NCBI GenBank assembly: GCA_002973575.1
Contig: PVEQ01000001.1
Coordinates: forward strand, 186,001-250,000
Direction of reading: 5' to 3'
DNA from: Sediminibacterium magnilacihabitans
Lineage (GTDB): Bacteria; Bacteroidota; Bacteroidia; Chitinophagales; Chitinophagaceae
Length of the DNA stretch: 64,000 bases
How positions within the stretch are numbered: position 1 is the stretch's first letter; every line of letters starts with the position of its first letter. The notes beneath the pieces are model-generated. The model searched no databases. It was not told the DNA's origin and worked only from the letters and a program-made list of their open reading frames with translations. A program made the translations under genes and the position numbers. This document shows positions 1-7,589 of the stretch, piece after piece.

Positions 1-594
1 ACTATTGTTATAGTCGCTATTGATAGAAAACTGGCTGGCTATTTAACCATAGCCGATGAAATAAAAGAGGACAGTAAACAGGCTGTTGATACTTTGCATA
101 AACTAAATGTAAAAACAACCATGCTTAGCGGGGATAAACAAGCGGTTGTAGATAAAGTAGCAAAGCATTTAGGCATTGACAAAGCCTATGGCGACCTCTT
201 GCCCGAACAGAAGGTGAAACAAGTGGAATCTATCAAGGAGAATAAATTAAGTGTAGTGGCTTTCGTAGGCGATGGTATTAATGATGCACCCGTACTTGCT
301 TTGAGCGATGTGGGGATTGCAATGGGTGGCCTGGGCAGCGATGCCGCTATCGAAACAGCCGATGTGATTATACAAACCGACCATCCATCTAAAATTGCTA
401 CAGCAATACAAATTGGTAAAGCAACCACAAAAATTGTCTGGCAGAACATAGGACTGGCGTTTGCTGTAAAACTGATTGTATTGATATTAGGAGCCGGTGG
501 GTTGGCCACCATGTGGGAAGCCGTTTTTGCTGATGTAGGAGTAGCGATGCTGGCAATATTGAATGCGGTAAGGATACAGCGAATGAGATTTTAA
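1..594 (+). CDS. Heavy-metal P1B-type ATPase (Zn/Cd/Pb efflux type), C-terminal part
   Basis: The open frame runs in from the left edge without a stop, so the gene starts outside the window. The visible 197 residues are the C-terminal part of a P1B ATPase: the hinge motif MLSGDK, then VGDGINDAPVL of the P domain, then two membrane helices ending in the WEAVFADVGVAMLAILNAVR stretch typical of the ZntA/CadA group. This family exports Zn, Cd or Pb across the inner membrane using ATP. The metal-binding N-terminus and the CPC helix are not visible, so the exact ion cannot be read here. The mercury/arsenic-type genes at 6281-7501 suggest metal resistance is a theme of the element. Confidence 0.93.
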   Translation, partial: TIVIVAIDRKLAGYLTIADEIKEDSKQAVDTLHKLNVKTTMLSGDKQAVVDKVAKHLGIDKAYGDLLPEQKVKQVESIKENKLSVVAFVGDGINDAPVLALSDVGIAMGGLGSDAAIETADVIIQTDHPSKIATAIQIGKATTKIVWQNIGLAFAVKLIVLILGAGGLATMWEAVFADVGVAMLAILNAVRIQRMRF

Positions 595-649
595 GATTCT
601 TAAATATTTTTTAAACCAATTTTCTAACACGTTATTTAAAACAAATTGT

Positions 650-1036
650 ATGAACTATTATTTCACAAAAACCATTGACGGGAATTTTAATGACATCATT
701 GAAAGAGTAACTGAATCATTAAAAGCCGAGGGATTTGGAGTGCTTACAGAAATTGATATAAAAGCAACCTTAAAAAAGAAACTTGATGCAGATTTTTATA
801 ATTATAAAATACTTGGTGCCTGCGACCCAACTTTTGCATACAAAGCACTCCAAACTGAAGACAAGATAGGTGCCATGTTACCCTGCAATGTAATTATTCA
901 GGAAAAAGAAACTGGGAAAATAGAAGTTTCAGCAGTGGACCCTGTTGCTTCTATGCAGGCAATAGAAAACCCCGGTTTGAAAGATATTGCTGAAGAGGTA
1001 AGGGAGAAATTGAAACGGGTTATTGATTTGATTTAA
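650..1036 (+). CDS. DUF302 domain protein
   Basis: The 128-residue protein matches the DUF302 pattern: an N-terminal section about turning a signal into a new conformation (FNDIIERVTESLKAEGFGVLTEIDI), the ILGACDP centre and the GAMLPCNVII strand, ending in a charged helix. No signal peptide is visible. The biochemical role of DUF302 is unknown; members often sit beside metal or redox genes, as here, 55 bp after the P-type ATPase. The family call is firm and the function open. Confidence 0.85.
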   Translation: MNYYFTKTIDGNFNDIIERVTESLKAEGFGVLTEIDIKATLKKKLDADFYNYKILGACDPTFAYKALQTEDKIGAMLPCNVIIQEKETGKIEVSAVDPVASMQAIENPGLKDIAEEVREKLKRVIDLI

Positions 1037-1051
1037 TAACATTTTATTACA

Positions 1052-1144
1052 ATGAAAAAGCTAAATGAACTAATGCAGAAAATACTCCTGCTAACGACTA
1101 AAATTGAAACTGACTACCCGGAATTATACCGCTATCATAATTAG
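1052..1144 (+). CDS. Very small ORF of 30 residues after DUF302, possibly cut short
   Basis: ATG at 1052, stop TAG at 1142-1144, 15 bp after the DUF302 stop and on the same strand. The peptide begins MKKLNELMQKILLLTTKIET and continues with DYPELYRYHN, an amphipathic helix. From memory, small Bacteroidetes proteins of this type carry on past the YPELY motif for several dozen residues, so this copy looks truncated just where the oppositely oriented gene block at 1154-3333 begins. The truncation is inference; the ORF itself is visible. Confidence 0.4.
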   Translation: MKKLNELMQKILLLTTKIETDYPELYRYHN

Positions 1145-1153
1145 TACATATTT

Positions 1154-1660
1154 TTAGGCATCGTTAGTCTTAATCATAATGGCGTTTCTTTCAAATTCTG
1201 AACTTAAAAGCTTTAGAGGGATTTTATCCGGGCAATACTTTGTTGTTTCTATTAAGTAAACTACGCTCAGGTTGGTAAGCGGTTTTAGCCATACCAAATA
1301 TTCCCGAAGATGTTTCGCAATTTGCTTAACAGTTGTATTTGGCTTCTCTTTTATTACCAGTATCAGTATGCCATTCTTTTCATTGGTCAGGAATCTTCCT
1401 GCTTTCAGCATTGCCCCTAAATATCCCTTACGGCTTGTTCCTGTGTCACATTCCATAATGATATAATCATTGTCCTTCTGTAAAACAGTATCAGGTTTAT
1501 ACCCCTTGGCAAGTTGCTTTCCTGAATTGACAACCGAATAGCCATTGGCACTGTGCAAGAGATTCTTAAATACTTTGTCTTTCATCGCTTTGATAAAAAT
1601 TGATTTTAAGTATTGTAAAAAGCAAATTCTAACCCCTATTTCAAATTTGTCAAAATGCAA
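1154..1660 (-). CDS. Unknown 168-residue protein, nuclease-like pattern, partner of the DUF262 gene
   Basis: The gene follows the DUF262 gene on the same strand and, if the first ATG is used, overlaps its end by 25 bases; a second ATG at 1585 would give a 143-residue product starting MKDKVFKNLL. I do not recognise the family. The stretch KPDTVLQ, then eight residues, then YIIMECDTGTSRKGYLG has the spacing of a PD-(D/E)XK-like core, with an E-x-D instead of the usual (D/E)-x-K, so a nuclease fold is possible but unproved. No signal peptide or membrane helix is visible. The overlap suggests both products are made together. Confidence 0.6.
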   Translation of the reverse strand: MHFDKFEIGVRICFLQYLKSIFIKAMKDKVFKNLLHSANGYSVVNSGKQLAKGYKPDTVLQKDNDYIIMECDTGTSRKGYLGAMLKAGRFLTNEKNGILILVIKEKPNTTVKQIAKHLREYLVWLKPLTNLSVVYLIETTKYCPDKIPLKLLSSEFERNAIMIKTNDA

Positions 1661-3333
1661 TTCAGAATCAGGTTCGCTCTTGCCTTAGCAAACTCTTCAA
1701 ATTTATCCTCCTTCCACAACGATTCATCAGCAGGAATTAAATGACGCTTTACAAAAGCAGCTTTATCGGCTACATGATTATTAATCCAATCCCTGAACGG
1801 GCTTCCATTTTTTAATCCCCGGTTAGTGCTGAAATCTATTAATTGAAAATTTCTGATACTATTGATTTTTGCTGATTCAACCTCCAAAGACTCTAATATT
1901 GATTTGGGCATGATGTGGTCAATATCATTTATCCTTATAGTCTGTCCTCTGTCGTACATAAGATAATAAACAAATGAACTTTCTAAGTCATCGAGGTTAT
2001 CAATAGTGTATGTTCTGGTAAATGTTATTGGATGGTCAGTATAAACCTGGAACAATTCATCGGTCGGAAAATCTTTGCTCTTGAAATGCTGTATCTTATC
2101 CAATAATTTACGGATGCCCGTTTTGTAGGGTATCCAGCCAGCTCCTTTGCTTTTGAATACTCCATTAATCAAAGAATGATATATCCATTTCTCCGTTCTT
2201 GGGTGTTCTGTATTCTTAGCATCAAAATTGGCAAAGAATGCATCCAGTTCGGCATTACTTATTTGCTTATGAAAAAGATGATAAGCGATAAAAAATAATG
2301 GAATAAAGGAACGGTTGCCATCTTTATAGTAATAATATAATTTTGAATTAATGAGAAAGTCTTTAAGACACTTGAGGGTGATTTTTATTCTTTCCCTGTT
2401 TTTTATGGCAAACTGCGCATCTGCCGCTTCAATGGCAGCCATCTCTTTTTTGTGATTGTCCTGCAACAGAAAAATTAGCTTGATAAGATTATCCTGTGTT
2501 AACCCGATTTCTTCATAGCTCTTTAATGTTTCTTCCAAAAAACCCTCCATCTCCCATTCAAAACCTTTGAGCACAGAAGCTACTAAATCAAATGAAGATA
2601 GCTTGGTACCACCATCATTCAATCTCCTGAACAGTTCCACTATTCTTTGCTTATTGGTTATTTCATCAAACGATTTATTAATTGACACTTTTGAAATGCC
2701 AAGACAATCTGCTGTCAATGTATTTTTGTAAAAAGCCTTTATATTTTTCTCAATATGCTTTCTCTGAATGGCATCCTGAATATTTTGCACTTTTATTATC
2801 TCTTCAGCTACCTGGTCTTCATCATTTGTATCTTTTAATCTTTTTAGCAAGGAACTGGCGAGATACCAATTATGTTCAGGTATTGTTCTGTCTTCATTTC
2901 CCTTTGAATGTTTGGGTAGTTTGCTTTCTTCTTTCTCAAACTTAAATTCAAATTCAGTATTATAATCGCTGAACAAATCAAAATACAGCACCTTGCCATT
3001 GATACTTCCTTTTAATCCGATATAGAAAGATTGCAATCGCTGTTGTCCGTCAATAACGAAATGCTGTAGTTGGGTGAGTGTATCTACCTGTCTTGAACTA
3101 ATAATCCCGCCATCTTTTGTAAAAGCCCGGTAATTAAACAGGGGTTTACTTCCTTTTTCTTCCTCAATCACCATAATACCGCCAAATGAATCTCCTTTAA
3201 GAAGTGTATCAAACAATAATTCCATTTTTTCCTCATCCCAAACTAATCGTCGTTGAATAACGGGGAGCACAAATTTTTCCTCTTCTATTTCGTTGATTAC
3301 ATCCGATATCTTATATGATTTCCAGATTGCCAT
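1636..3333 (-). CDS. DUF262/DUF1524 (GmrSD-like) restriction-type protein
   Basis: The 565-residue protein has a DUF262 domain at the N-terminus (LPVIQRRLVWDEEKMELLFDTLLKGDSFGGIMV, then DGQQR at residues 95-99, the nucleotide-handling motif of GmrS-type proteins). Around residue 470 there is DIDHIMPKS, an HNH-type motif of DUF1524, followed by asparagine-containing STNRGLKNGS. This is the arrangement of single-chain GmrSD and related type IV restriction enzymes, which cut modified DNA. The substrate cannot be read from sequence. The gene is transcribed against its neighbours and overlaps a small downstream gene. Confidence 0.85.
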   Translation of the reverse strand: MAIWKSYKISDVINEIEEEKFVLPVIQRRLVWDEEKMELLFDTLLKGDSFGGIMVIEEEKGSKPLFNYRAFTKDGGIISSRQVDTLTQLQHFVIDGQQRLQSFYIGLKGSINGKVLYFDLFSDYNTEFEFKFEKEESKLPKHSKGNEDRTIPEHNWYLASSLLKRLKDTNDEDQVAEEIIKVQNIQDAIQRKHIEKNIKAFYKNTLTADCLGISKVSINKSFDEITNKQRIVELFRRLNDGGTKLSSFDLVASVLKGFEWEMEGFLEETLKSYEEIGLTQDNLIKLIFLLQDNHKKEMAAIEAADAQFAIKNRERIKITLKCLKDFLINSKLYYYYKDGNRSFIPLFFIAYHLFHKQISNAELDAFFANFDAKNTEHPRTEKWIYHSLINGVFKSKGAGWIPYKTGIRKLLDKIQHFKSKDFPTDELFQVYTDHPITFTRTYTIDNLDDLESSFVYYLMYDRGQTIRINDIDHIMPKSILESLEVESAKINSIRNFQLIDFSTNRGLKNGSPFRDWINNHVADKAAFVKRHLIPADESLWKEDKFEEFAKARANLILNCILTNLK

Positions 3334-3385
3334 AAACAGGTAGTTAGTGAATTGCTAATATAGCCAGATTTGCTAAATTATGGGA

Positions 3386-3533
3386 GACCCGGCACAGTCC
3401 TTCTGCCTCATTAATCTCCTTCCTTTATTATAGAAGATGGCGGAACCACTGTGCCGGACAATGAAACTGGGAATTGAGTTTGGCTATGCTATGAAATGGA
3501 TATACTATCCTGCCAAACACAATTCCAGATAAC
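3386..3533. repeat. Structured repeat, copy 1 (left of the GGCT-like gene)
   Basis: This stretch of about 148 bp holds two successive inverted repeats: CCGGCACAGT paired with ACTGTGCCGG, then TGGGAATTGAGTTTGGC paired with GCCAAACACAATTCCA. A related copy lies at 4162-4289, so the two copies bracket the gene at 3576-4070. No ORF is present. The role is unknown; a recombination site, a terminator pair or a repeat-borne cassette boundary are all possible. Confidence 0.7.
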
Positions 3534-3575
3534 CAAAGAAGCGATATAAATTTGCAACCTAAATCTGGATACTAC

Positions 3576-4070
3576 ATGTTGATTTTTGCTTACGGCTCAA
3601 ATATGAATCTGAAAAGGCTTGTACAAAGAGTTCCTTCTGCAATGAAAGTTGCCAATGCATTTCTGCCGGGTTATAAATTGGTATGTAACAAAGTCAGTAA
3701 AGATGGCTCAACCAAAGCTAATATCATTAAGACTAATATTTCCGATAACTTGGTTTGGGGAGTGTTGTTTACTATTGATAATACCGAGAAATCGTTGCTT
3801 GATAAAGCAGAAGGTTTAGGACTTGGTTACAATGAGGACACATTGACTTTTTTTGATGAAACCAATAACCCTTACGCTGCACAGATATATATTGCCGACA
3901 GTAAAGCTATAGACGATGGTTTGTTTCCCTATGATTGGTATAAAGAATTTATTGTAAGCGGCGCTATCCAAAATAAATTACCCACTGAATACATTTCACA
4001 ACTACAATCTATTATTTGTATTCGTGACCCTGACGAAGAAAGAAGAACTAAAAATTATTCTATTTTGTGA
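3576..4070 (+). CDS. Gamma-glutamylcyclotransferase (GGCT/AIG2-like) family protein
   Basis: The ATG at 3576 gives MLIFAYGSNMNLKRL, which carries the YGSN substrate-binding loop of the GGCT-like fold at the expected N-terminal place; an upstream TTG at 3552 is less likely. The region VWGVLFTIDNTEKSLLDKAEGLGLGY supplies the conserved acidic residue (E in DKAEG) that acts as general base in this family. Members release 5-oxoproline from gamma-glutamyl amines or peptides, but many bacterial ones are uncharacterised. It stands alone between two structured repeats (3386-3533 and 4162-4289), which suggests it moved as a unit. Confidence 0.85.
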   Translation: MLIFAYGSNMNLKRLVQRVPSAMKVANAFLPGYKLVCNKVSKDGSTKANIIKTNISDNLVWGVLFTIDNTEKSLLDKAEGLGLGYNEDTLTFFDETNNPYAAQIYIADSKAIDDGLFPYDWYKEFIVSGAIQNKLPTEYISQLQSIICIRDPDEERRTKNYSIL

Positions 4071-4161
4071 GAGAAGTAGTATTTTTTGTTACCAGCTTTT
4101 AAACCATTGTTCATCTTTCGTTGCGACGCTCCATTCATCGTTCTGTTCTTCTATCATCAAA

Positions 4162-4289
4162 GACCCGGCGCAGTACACCTGTCTTATTTCTTTTCCGCCT
4201 GCGGCAAATAAGCCTGGAGAACTGCACCGGATAATCATTATTGGGAATTGAGATTGCCTCATTCTTCAGCAAACACAATTCCAGATAAG
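4162..4289. repeat. Structured repeat, copy 2 (right of the GGCT-like gene)
   Basis: Begins GACCCGGCGCAGT and ends CAAACACAATTCCAGATAA, matching both ends of the copy at 3386-3533 in the same direction. The inner part has diverged but both dyads remain: CCGGCGCAGT with ACTGCACCGG, and TGGGAATTGAG with CACAATTCCA. Compensating changes in the stems would point to selection for structure. Confidence 0.65.
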
Positions 4290-4435
4290 CAAATCAGAAC
4301 AACTTCAACTCATCTTTCTTTTTCATTCTCTCAAAGACACAACAAGTAATTATAACCTGTTTTGTAAGAAAATGGACAAAGCGAAAGCGAAGTTATGCGG
4401 CTGCTCGGATGATTTACCAAAGAGCAAAAAGACTA

Positions 4436-4496
4436 CGGCATAAACAAGGCCATCCCACACTACTTCAGATTTAATTTATTCCGTTTCCTTTTTGCT
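4436..4496 (+). promoter_or_regulatory. Conserved leader element upstream of the SSB gene
   Basis: The 545-bp gap between 4070 and 4615 has no convincing gene. Its 3' half contains a 61-bp stretch that aligns with 8536-8596 upstream of the RadC-like gene: CGGCATAAA at the start, CAGAT in the middle and ATTTATTCCGTT near the end, with only a one-base difference in spacing. The rest of the gap after it is pyrimidine-rich up to the SSB start. A shared promoter or leader for element genes is the simplest reading. Confidence 0.5.
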
Positions 4497-4614
4497 TCCC
4501 TGCAGCCGCCTTGCAGTAAGGCTTTCTTTTTTTCCATTTTTTCTTTTACAAAACATTTTTTTCATCATCAACACACAATTAAACAATCATTTTTAAACAT
4601 TTAAAATTTCAGTT

Positions 4615-5013
4615 ATGGAAATCATCGGAAGAATTACCGCAGACGCCACGGTTAGCGAAACAAAAGCAGGGAAAAAAGTAGTGAACTTTTCCATCGCTAT
4701 TAATGACACTTACAAACCAAAAGGAAGCACAGAGGTACAAAAGATTACGACCTATGTAAACTGTTCGTACTGGATCAATCCGGGTGTATCGGCATATTTA
4801 ACCAAAGGCACATTGGTGGAATGTTTTGGCCGTATTGGAGCAAGTGCCTGGACAAACAAAGAAGGCGAAGTAAAAGCCAGCCTTACTTTCCATGTAAATA
4901 CCATTAAGCTGCATGGTAAATCAAACGGTGGCGGTACTGCACCGGCCCCGGTTGTGCCAATGAATACTGCACCAGCAGCAGCTTTAGAAGTTGCCGAAGA
5001 CCTACCATTTTAA
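4615..5013 (+). CDS. ssb: Single-stranded DNA-binding protein
   Basis: The 132-residue product has the OB fold of SSB: MEIIGRITADATVSETKAGKKVVNFSIAINDTYKP at the N-terminus, a central TTYVNCSYW strand and a GTLVECFGRIGASAW strand. The tail is Ala/Pro-rich and ends EVAEDLPF, the acidic tip with DLPF that recruits partner proteins. It is likely the element's own SSB, protecting the transferred single strand after conjugation. It is followed by a strong terminator at 5021-5050. Confidence 0.92.
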   Translation: MEIIGRITADATVSETKAGKKVVNFSIAINDTYKPKGSTEVQKITTYVNCSYWINPGVSAYLTKGTLVECFGRIGASAWTNKEGEVKASLTFHVNTIKLHGKSNGGGTAPAPVVPMNTAPAAALEVAEDLPF

Positions 5014-5020
5014 TCAATCG

Positions 5021-5050
5021 GGCATCCCGTCAAACTGCGGGATGCCTTTC
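5021..5050 (+). terminator. Rho-independent terminator after ssb
   Basis: A 9-bp perfect stem, GGCATCCCG (5021-5029) with CGGGATGCC (5038-5046), eight-base loop, followed by TTTC. It lies seven bases after the SSB stop codon. Confidence 0.85.
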
Positions 5051-5079
5051 ATCTTTTATCTAATTTAAAACTTACAATT

Positions 5080-6114
5080 ATGGCACACAATATCAATTTC
5101 AATGAGCTAACAGGTAAACACAGTTTCTTTTCAGTAAAAGAAAAAGCATGGCATGGTTTGGGACAAATTGTGCAGGATTATCCCAACAGTAAAGAAGCAT
5201 TGCAATTTGCAGGACTTGATTTTGAAGTATTGAAACGACCCAATACACACCGTTTAGATGATGGCACGGAAATCATTTCAAAAAACTCATTCTATACTTA
5301 CTGTCCCGACACCGGAGCCATCTTAGGCGACCGTTTAGGAAAAGATTATGAAGTAGTACAGAATGTGGATGCGTTCAGTTTCTTTGATGCTATTGTGGAT
5401 GGTGATGGCATTCAATACGAAACTGCCGGAGCATTGGGCAAAGGAGAAAAGATTTTTATTACTGCCAAACTTCCCGGTTATATTAAAGTAGGCAACGACG
5501 ATATGATAGAAAAATATTTATTCCTTACCACTTCGCATGATGGATTTGGCAGTATTATGGCGTCTTTTACGCCAACAAGAATTGTATGCAACAATACACT
5601 CAACGCCGCATTGAAAAACTGTAGTAATTCCATTAAAATCCGCCATACTGCAAATGCCAAAGAGCGGCTGGAAGAAGCCCATAAAGTAATGGGTATTTCT
5701 AACCAGCTTTCTGTACAGTTAGAAGGAATTTTTAACCAGTGGGCAAAGGTTCGTATTACAGATAAAGAAGTACAGAAACTCATACAATTGGCAATGGTTC
5801 CTAACAAGGAAGTATTGCAGAATATTGAAAAGGGTGAATTGGATGAACTGAGCACCTGCTTTAAAAATATGTGCGATGATGTGTATGTGTATAACATGAG
5901 CAGCCCATCACAGCAATATGAAACCACAAAAGGAACGGTGTTTGGAGCTTACAACGCTATCACTGGCTATTTTCAGAATGTAAGAAATTACAAAGATGAT
6001 GAAGCCAAAATGAAATCCTTATTGTACGGAGGCACGGCGCAATTAAGAACACAAAAAGCCTTTCAGCTTTGTGATGATTTTGTTAAGGGTGAAATTGCAG
6101 GGAGTTATAATTGA
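5080..6114 (+). CDS. DUF932 family phage/plasmid-like protein
   Basis: The 344-residue protein begins MAHNINFNELTGKHSFFSVKEKAWHGLGQIV, the signature opening of the DUF932 / phage-plasmid-like (TIGR03299-type) family, with SHDGFGSIMASFTPTRIVCNNTL in the middle. The family is common on plasmids, phages and integrative elements, often near ssb and radC genes as here; its function is not known. No membrane segment is visible. It has its own leader after the ssb terminator and a terminator behind it. Confidence 0.87.
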   Translation: MAHNINFNELTGKHSFFSVKEKAWHGLGQIVQDYPNSKEALQFAGLDFEVLKRPNTHRLDDGTEIISKNSFYTYCPDTGAILGDRLGKDYEVVQNVDAFSFFDAIVDGDGIQYETAGALGKGEKIFITAKLPGYIKVGNDDMIEKYLFLTTSHDGFGSIMASFTPTRIVCNNTLNAALKNCSNSIKIRHTANAKERLEEAHKVMGISNQLSVQLEGIFNQWAKVRITDKEVQKLIQLAMVPNKEVLQNIEKGELDELSTCFKNMCDDVYVYNMSSPSQQYETTKGTVFGAYNAITGYFQNVRNYKDDEAKMKSLLYGGTAQLRTQKAFQLCDDFVKGEIAGSYN

Positions 6115-6119
6115 GTGTT

Positions 6120-6154
6120 AAGGGGGCAATCTTTTAAAGGTTGCCCCTTTGTTT
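6120..6154 (+). terminator. Rho-independent terminator after the DUF932 gene
   Basis: AAGGGGGCAA pairs with TTGCCCCTTT (right arm 6141-6150) and is followed by GTTT. It begins five bases after the DUF932 stop. Confidence 0.85.
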
Positions 6155-6165
6155 AAAGACCGGAA

Positions 6166-6193
6166 ACGAGCCACACTTTGGGGTGTGGCTCGT
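6166..6193. terminator. Second hairpin, perfect 11-bp stem
   Basis: ACGAGCCACAC (6166-6176) pairs perfectly with GTGTGGCTCGT (6183-6193) around a six-base loop. The downstream bases TTGG are only weakly T-rich, so it may be a back-up terminator or an insulator before the arsR promoter. Confidence 0.6.
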
Positions 6194-6235
6194 TGGTTGT
6201 TCAGGCAGAATTTTACTATTACCTGATAAGATTTG

Positions 6236-6257
6236 TATTTAAGTATTTGCTTAAATA
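6236..6257. promoter_or_regulatory. Palindromic operator for the ArsR-type repressor
   Basis: TATTTAAG (6236-6243) and CTTAAATA (6250-6257) form a perfect 8-bp inverted repeat with a six-base gap, 23 bases before the arsR start. ArsR/SmtB proteins bind AT-rich dyads of this size in their own promoters, so autoregulation is likely. Confidence 0.65.
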
Positions 6258-6280
6258 AGTAAATATTTCATATTTTTGGC

Positions 6281-6673
6281 ATGACAAAAAATTTTACAAT
6301 GATTAACACTTGCATCAGGTTACAGGCCGACATGGTACAAATAAAAAGTTGCCGTGAGAAACTGAAAGCTAACTCCAAATCTTTTTTACAGTTGGGGCAA
6401 ATTCTTTCATTGGCAGGCAATGAAGTGAGGTTGAAAATTCTTTTCCTGCTTGAAGAGGAAACCGAACTCTGCCCCTGCGACCTTAGCGATATTTTGGGGA
6501 TGAGCATTCCTGCCGTATCTCAACATTTACGAAAACTCAAGGACGGAGATATTATTGAAGCAAGGAAAGAGGGGCAAACCATCTTCTATTCGCTACGCAA
6601 CCAACATCTAAAAATATTAAGACCGTTTTTTAAAATCATCAATCAACAAAACTCAGCCACACAAACTGTATGA
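6281..6673 (+). CDS. ArsR/SmtB-family metal-responsive repressor
   Basis: The 130-residue protein has a winged helix-turn-helix (LAGNEVRLKILFLLEEETELCPCDLSDILGMSIPAVSQHLRKLKDGDIIEARKEG). The ELCPCDL motif puts Cys64 and Cys66 in helix alpha-3, the classic metal(loid) site; Cys11 and Cys24 could add ligands. It overlaps the following MerT-like gene by four bases (ATGA), so both are one operon, and a perfect palindrome lies just upstream. A mercury- or arsenic-class inducer is likely; which ion is not readable. Confidence 0.92.
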   Translation: MTKNFTMINTCIRLQADMVQIKSCREKLKANSKSFLQLGQILSLAGNEVRLKILFLLEEETELCPCDLSDILGMSIPAVSQHLRKLKDGDIIEARKEGQTIFYSLRNQHLKILRPFFKIINQQNSATQTV

Positions 6674-7287
6674 CAATGACAGTAAAAAATACTAAAAGCT
6701 GGATTGCCGGAATTATTGCTGCTATTGCAGCTTCTCTTTGTTGTATCACTCCTGTTTTAGCTTTCCTGGGCGGTGCAAGCGGGCTTGCTTCATCTTTTTC
6801 GTGGATAGAACCATACCGGCCCTACCTCATTGGTTTGACAATTGCAATTTTTGCCTTTGCCTGGTATCAAAAGTTAAAGCCGCAAAAAAAGGTTGACTGC
6901 GATTGCGAAGAAGACAATACAAAATCTTTTTGGCAATCCAAATATTTTTTAACAATCATTACTATCATGGCAGGGCTTTTAATTGCATTTCCTTATTACG
7001 CAAAAATATTTTATCCTAAACCACAAGAAGCGAAAGTTATCATAGTTGACAAATCTAATATTGTAACAATTCAACTCAACATAAGCGGAATGACCTGTGA
7101 AGGTTGTACATCCCATATTGATGGAGAACTTTCAAAAGTAAACGGAATAATCAGGAGTAATACTTCTTACAAAAATGCAAACGCAATCGTAAAGTTTGAC
7201 AACAGTAAAACAACTGTTGACAGTCTTGTAAATATCATCAATAGTATCGGCTATAAAGTAATTTCATCAACAATCCTGGATAAATAA
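6670..7287 (+). CDS. Mercuric transport fusion protein MerTP (MerT plus MerP-like domain)
   Basis: The N-terminal part is MerT-like with three membrane helices; the first contains the vicinal cysteine pair at residues 24-25 (ASLCCITPVL), which passes Hg(II) inward. A cytoplasmic CDCEE loop follows. The C-terminal 75 residues are a heavy-metal-associated domain with GMTCEGC around residue 141, equal to MerP. Such MerT-MerP fusions are frequent in Bacteroidetes. No mercuric reductase or lyase is in the window, so the resistance operon is incomplete, or the transporter serves another thiophilic metal. It overlaps arsR and is followed at one base by the GDCCVxC gene. Confidence 0.9.
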   Translation: MTMTVKNTKSWIAGIIAAIAASLCCITPVLAFLGGASGLASSFSWIEPYRPYLIGLTIAIFAFAWYQKLKPQKKVDCDCEEDNTKSFWQSKYFLTIITIMAGLLIAFPYYAKIFYPKPQEAKVIIVDKSNIVTIQLNISGMTCEGCTSHIDGELSKVNGIIRSNTSYKNANAIVKFDNSKTTVDSLVNIINSIGYKVISSTILDK

Positions 7288-7288
7288 A

Positions 7289-7501
7289 ATGGACACAACA
7301 GTAATACTACAATCAGTAATTACCTGCCCCAATTGCGGACACAAAAAAGAGGAAACAATGCCTGTTGACGCTTGCCAGTTTTTTTACGAATGTGAAAACT
7401 GCAAGACAAGACTAAAGCCCAAGCAAGGTGACTGTTGTGTTTATTGCAGTTACGGAACTGTAAAATGCCCGCCAAAACAATCAGGATCTTCTTGTTGTTG
7501 A
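7289..7501 (+). CDS. GDCCVxC-domain small cysteine-rich protein
   Basis: The 70-residue protein has CPNCGHKKEE, CENCKTRLKPKQGDCCVYCSYGTVKCPP and a C-terminal SSCC. The GDCCVxC motif defines a small family found next to mer genes. Eleven cysteines suggest metal binding, probably delivery or buffering of the metal handled by the MerTP protein directly upstream (one-base spacing). Confidence 0.87.
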   Translation: MDTTVILQSVITCPNCGHKKEETMPVDACQFFYECENCKTRLKPKQGDCCVYCSYGTVKCPPKQSGSSCC

Positions 7502-7589
7502 CAGAGAAAGTAGGCAGATAACATTTATTTGGCATTATGCCCGGGCAGCTCGGGTTGGCGAAGATTAATTGTATTGGTAAATTTGGATA

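Noticed and set aside
3386-4289. Integron gene cassette with attC sites
   Set aside because: The inverted repeats lack the GTTRRRY/RYYYAAC core boxes, the repeats differ in form from attC, and there is no integron integrase in the window.
4371-4442. Small ORF starting MDKAKAKLCGCSDDLPKSKK
   Set aside because: Only 23 codons, runs into the conserved leader element, and has no spacing or similarity that supports translation.
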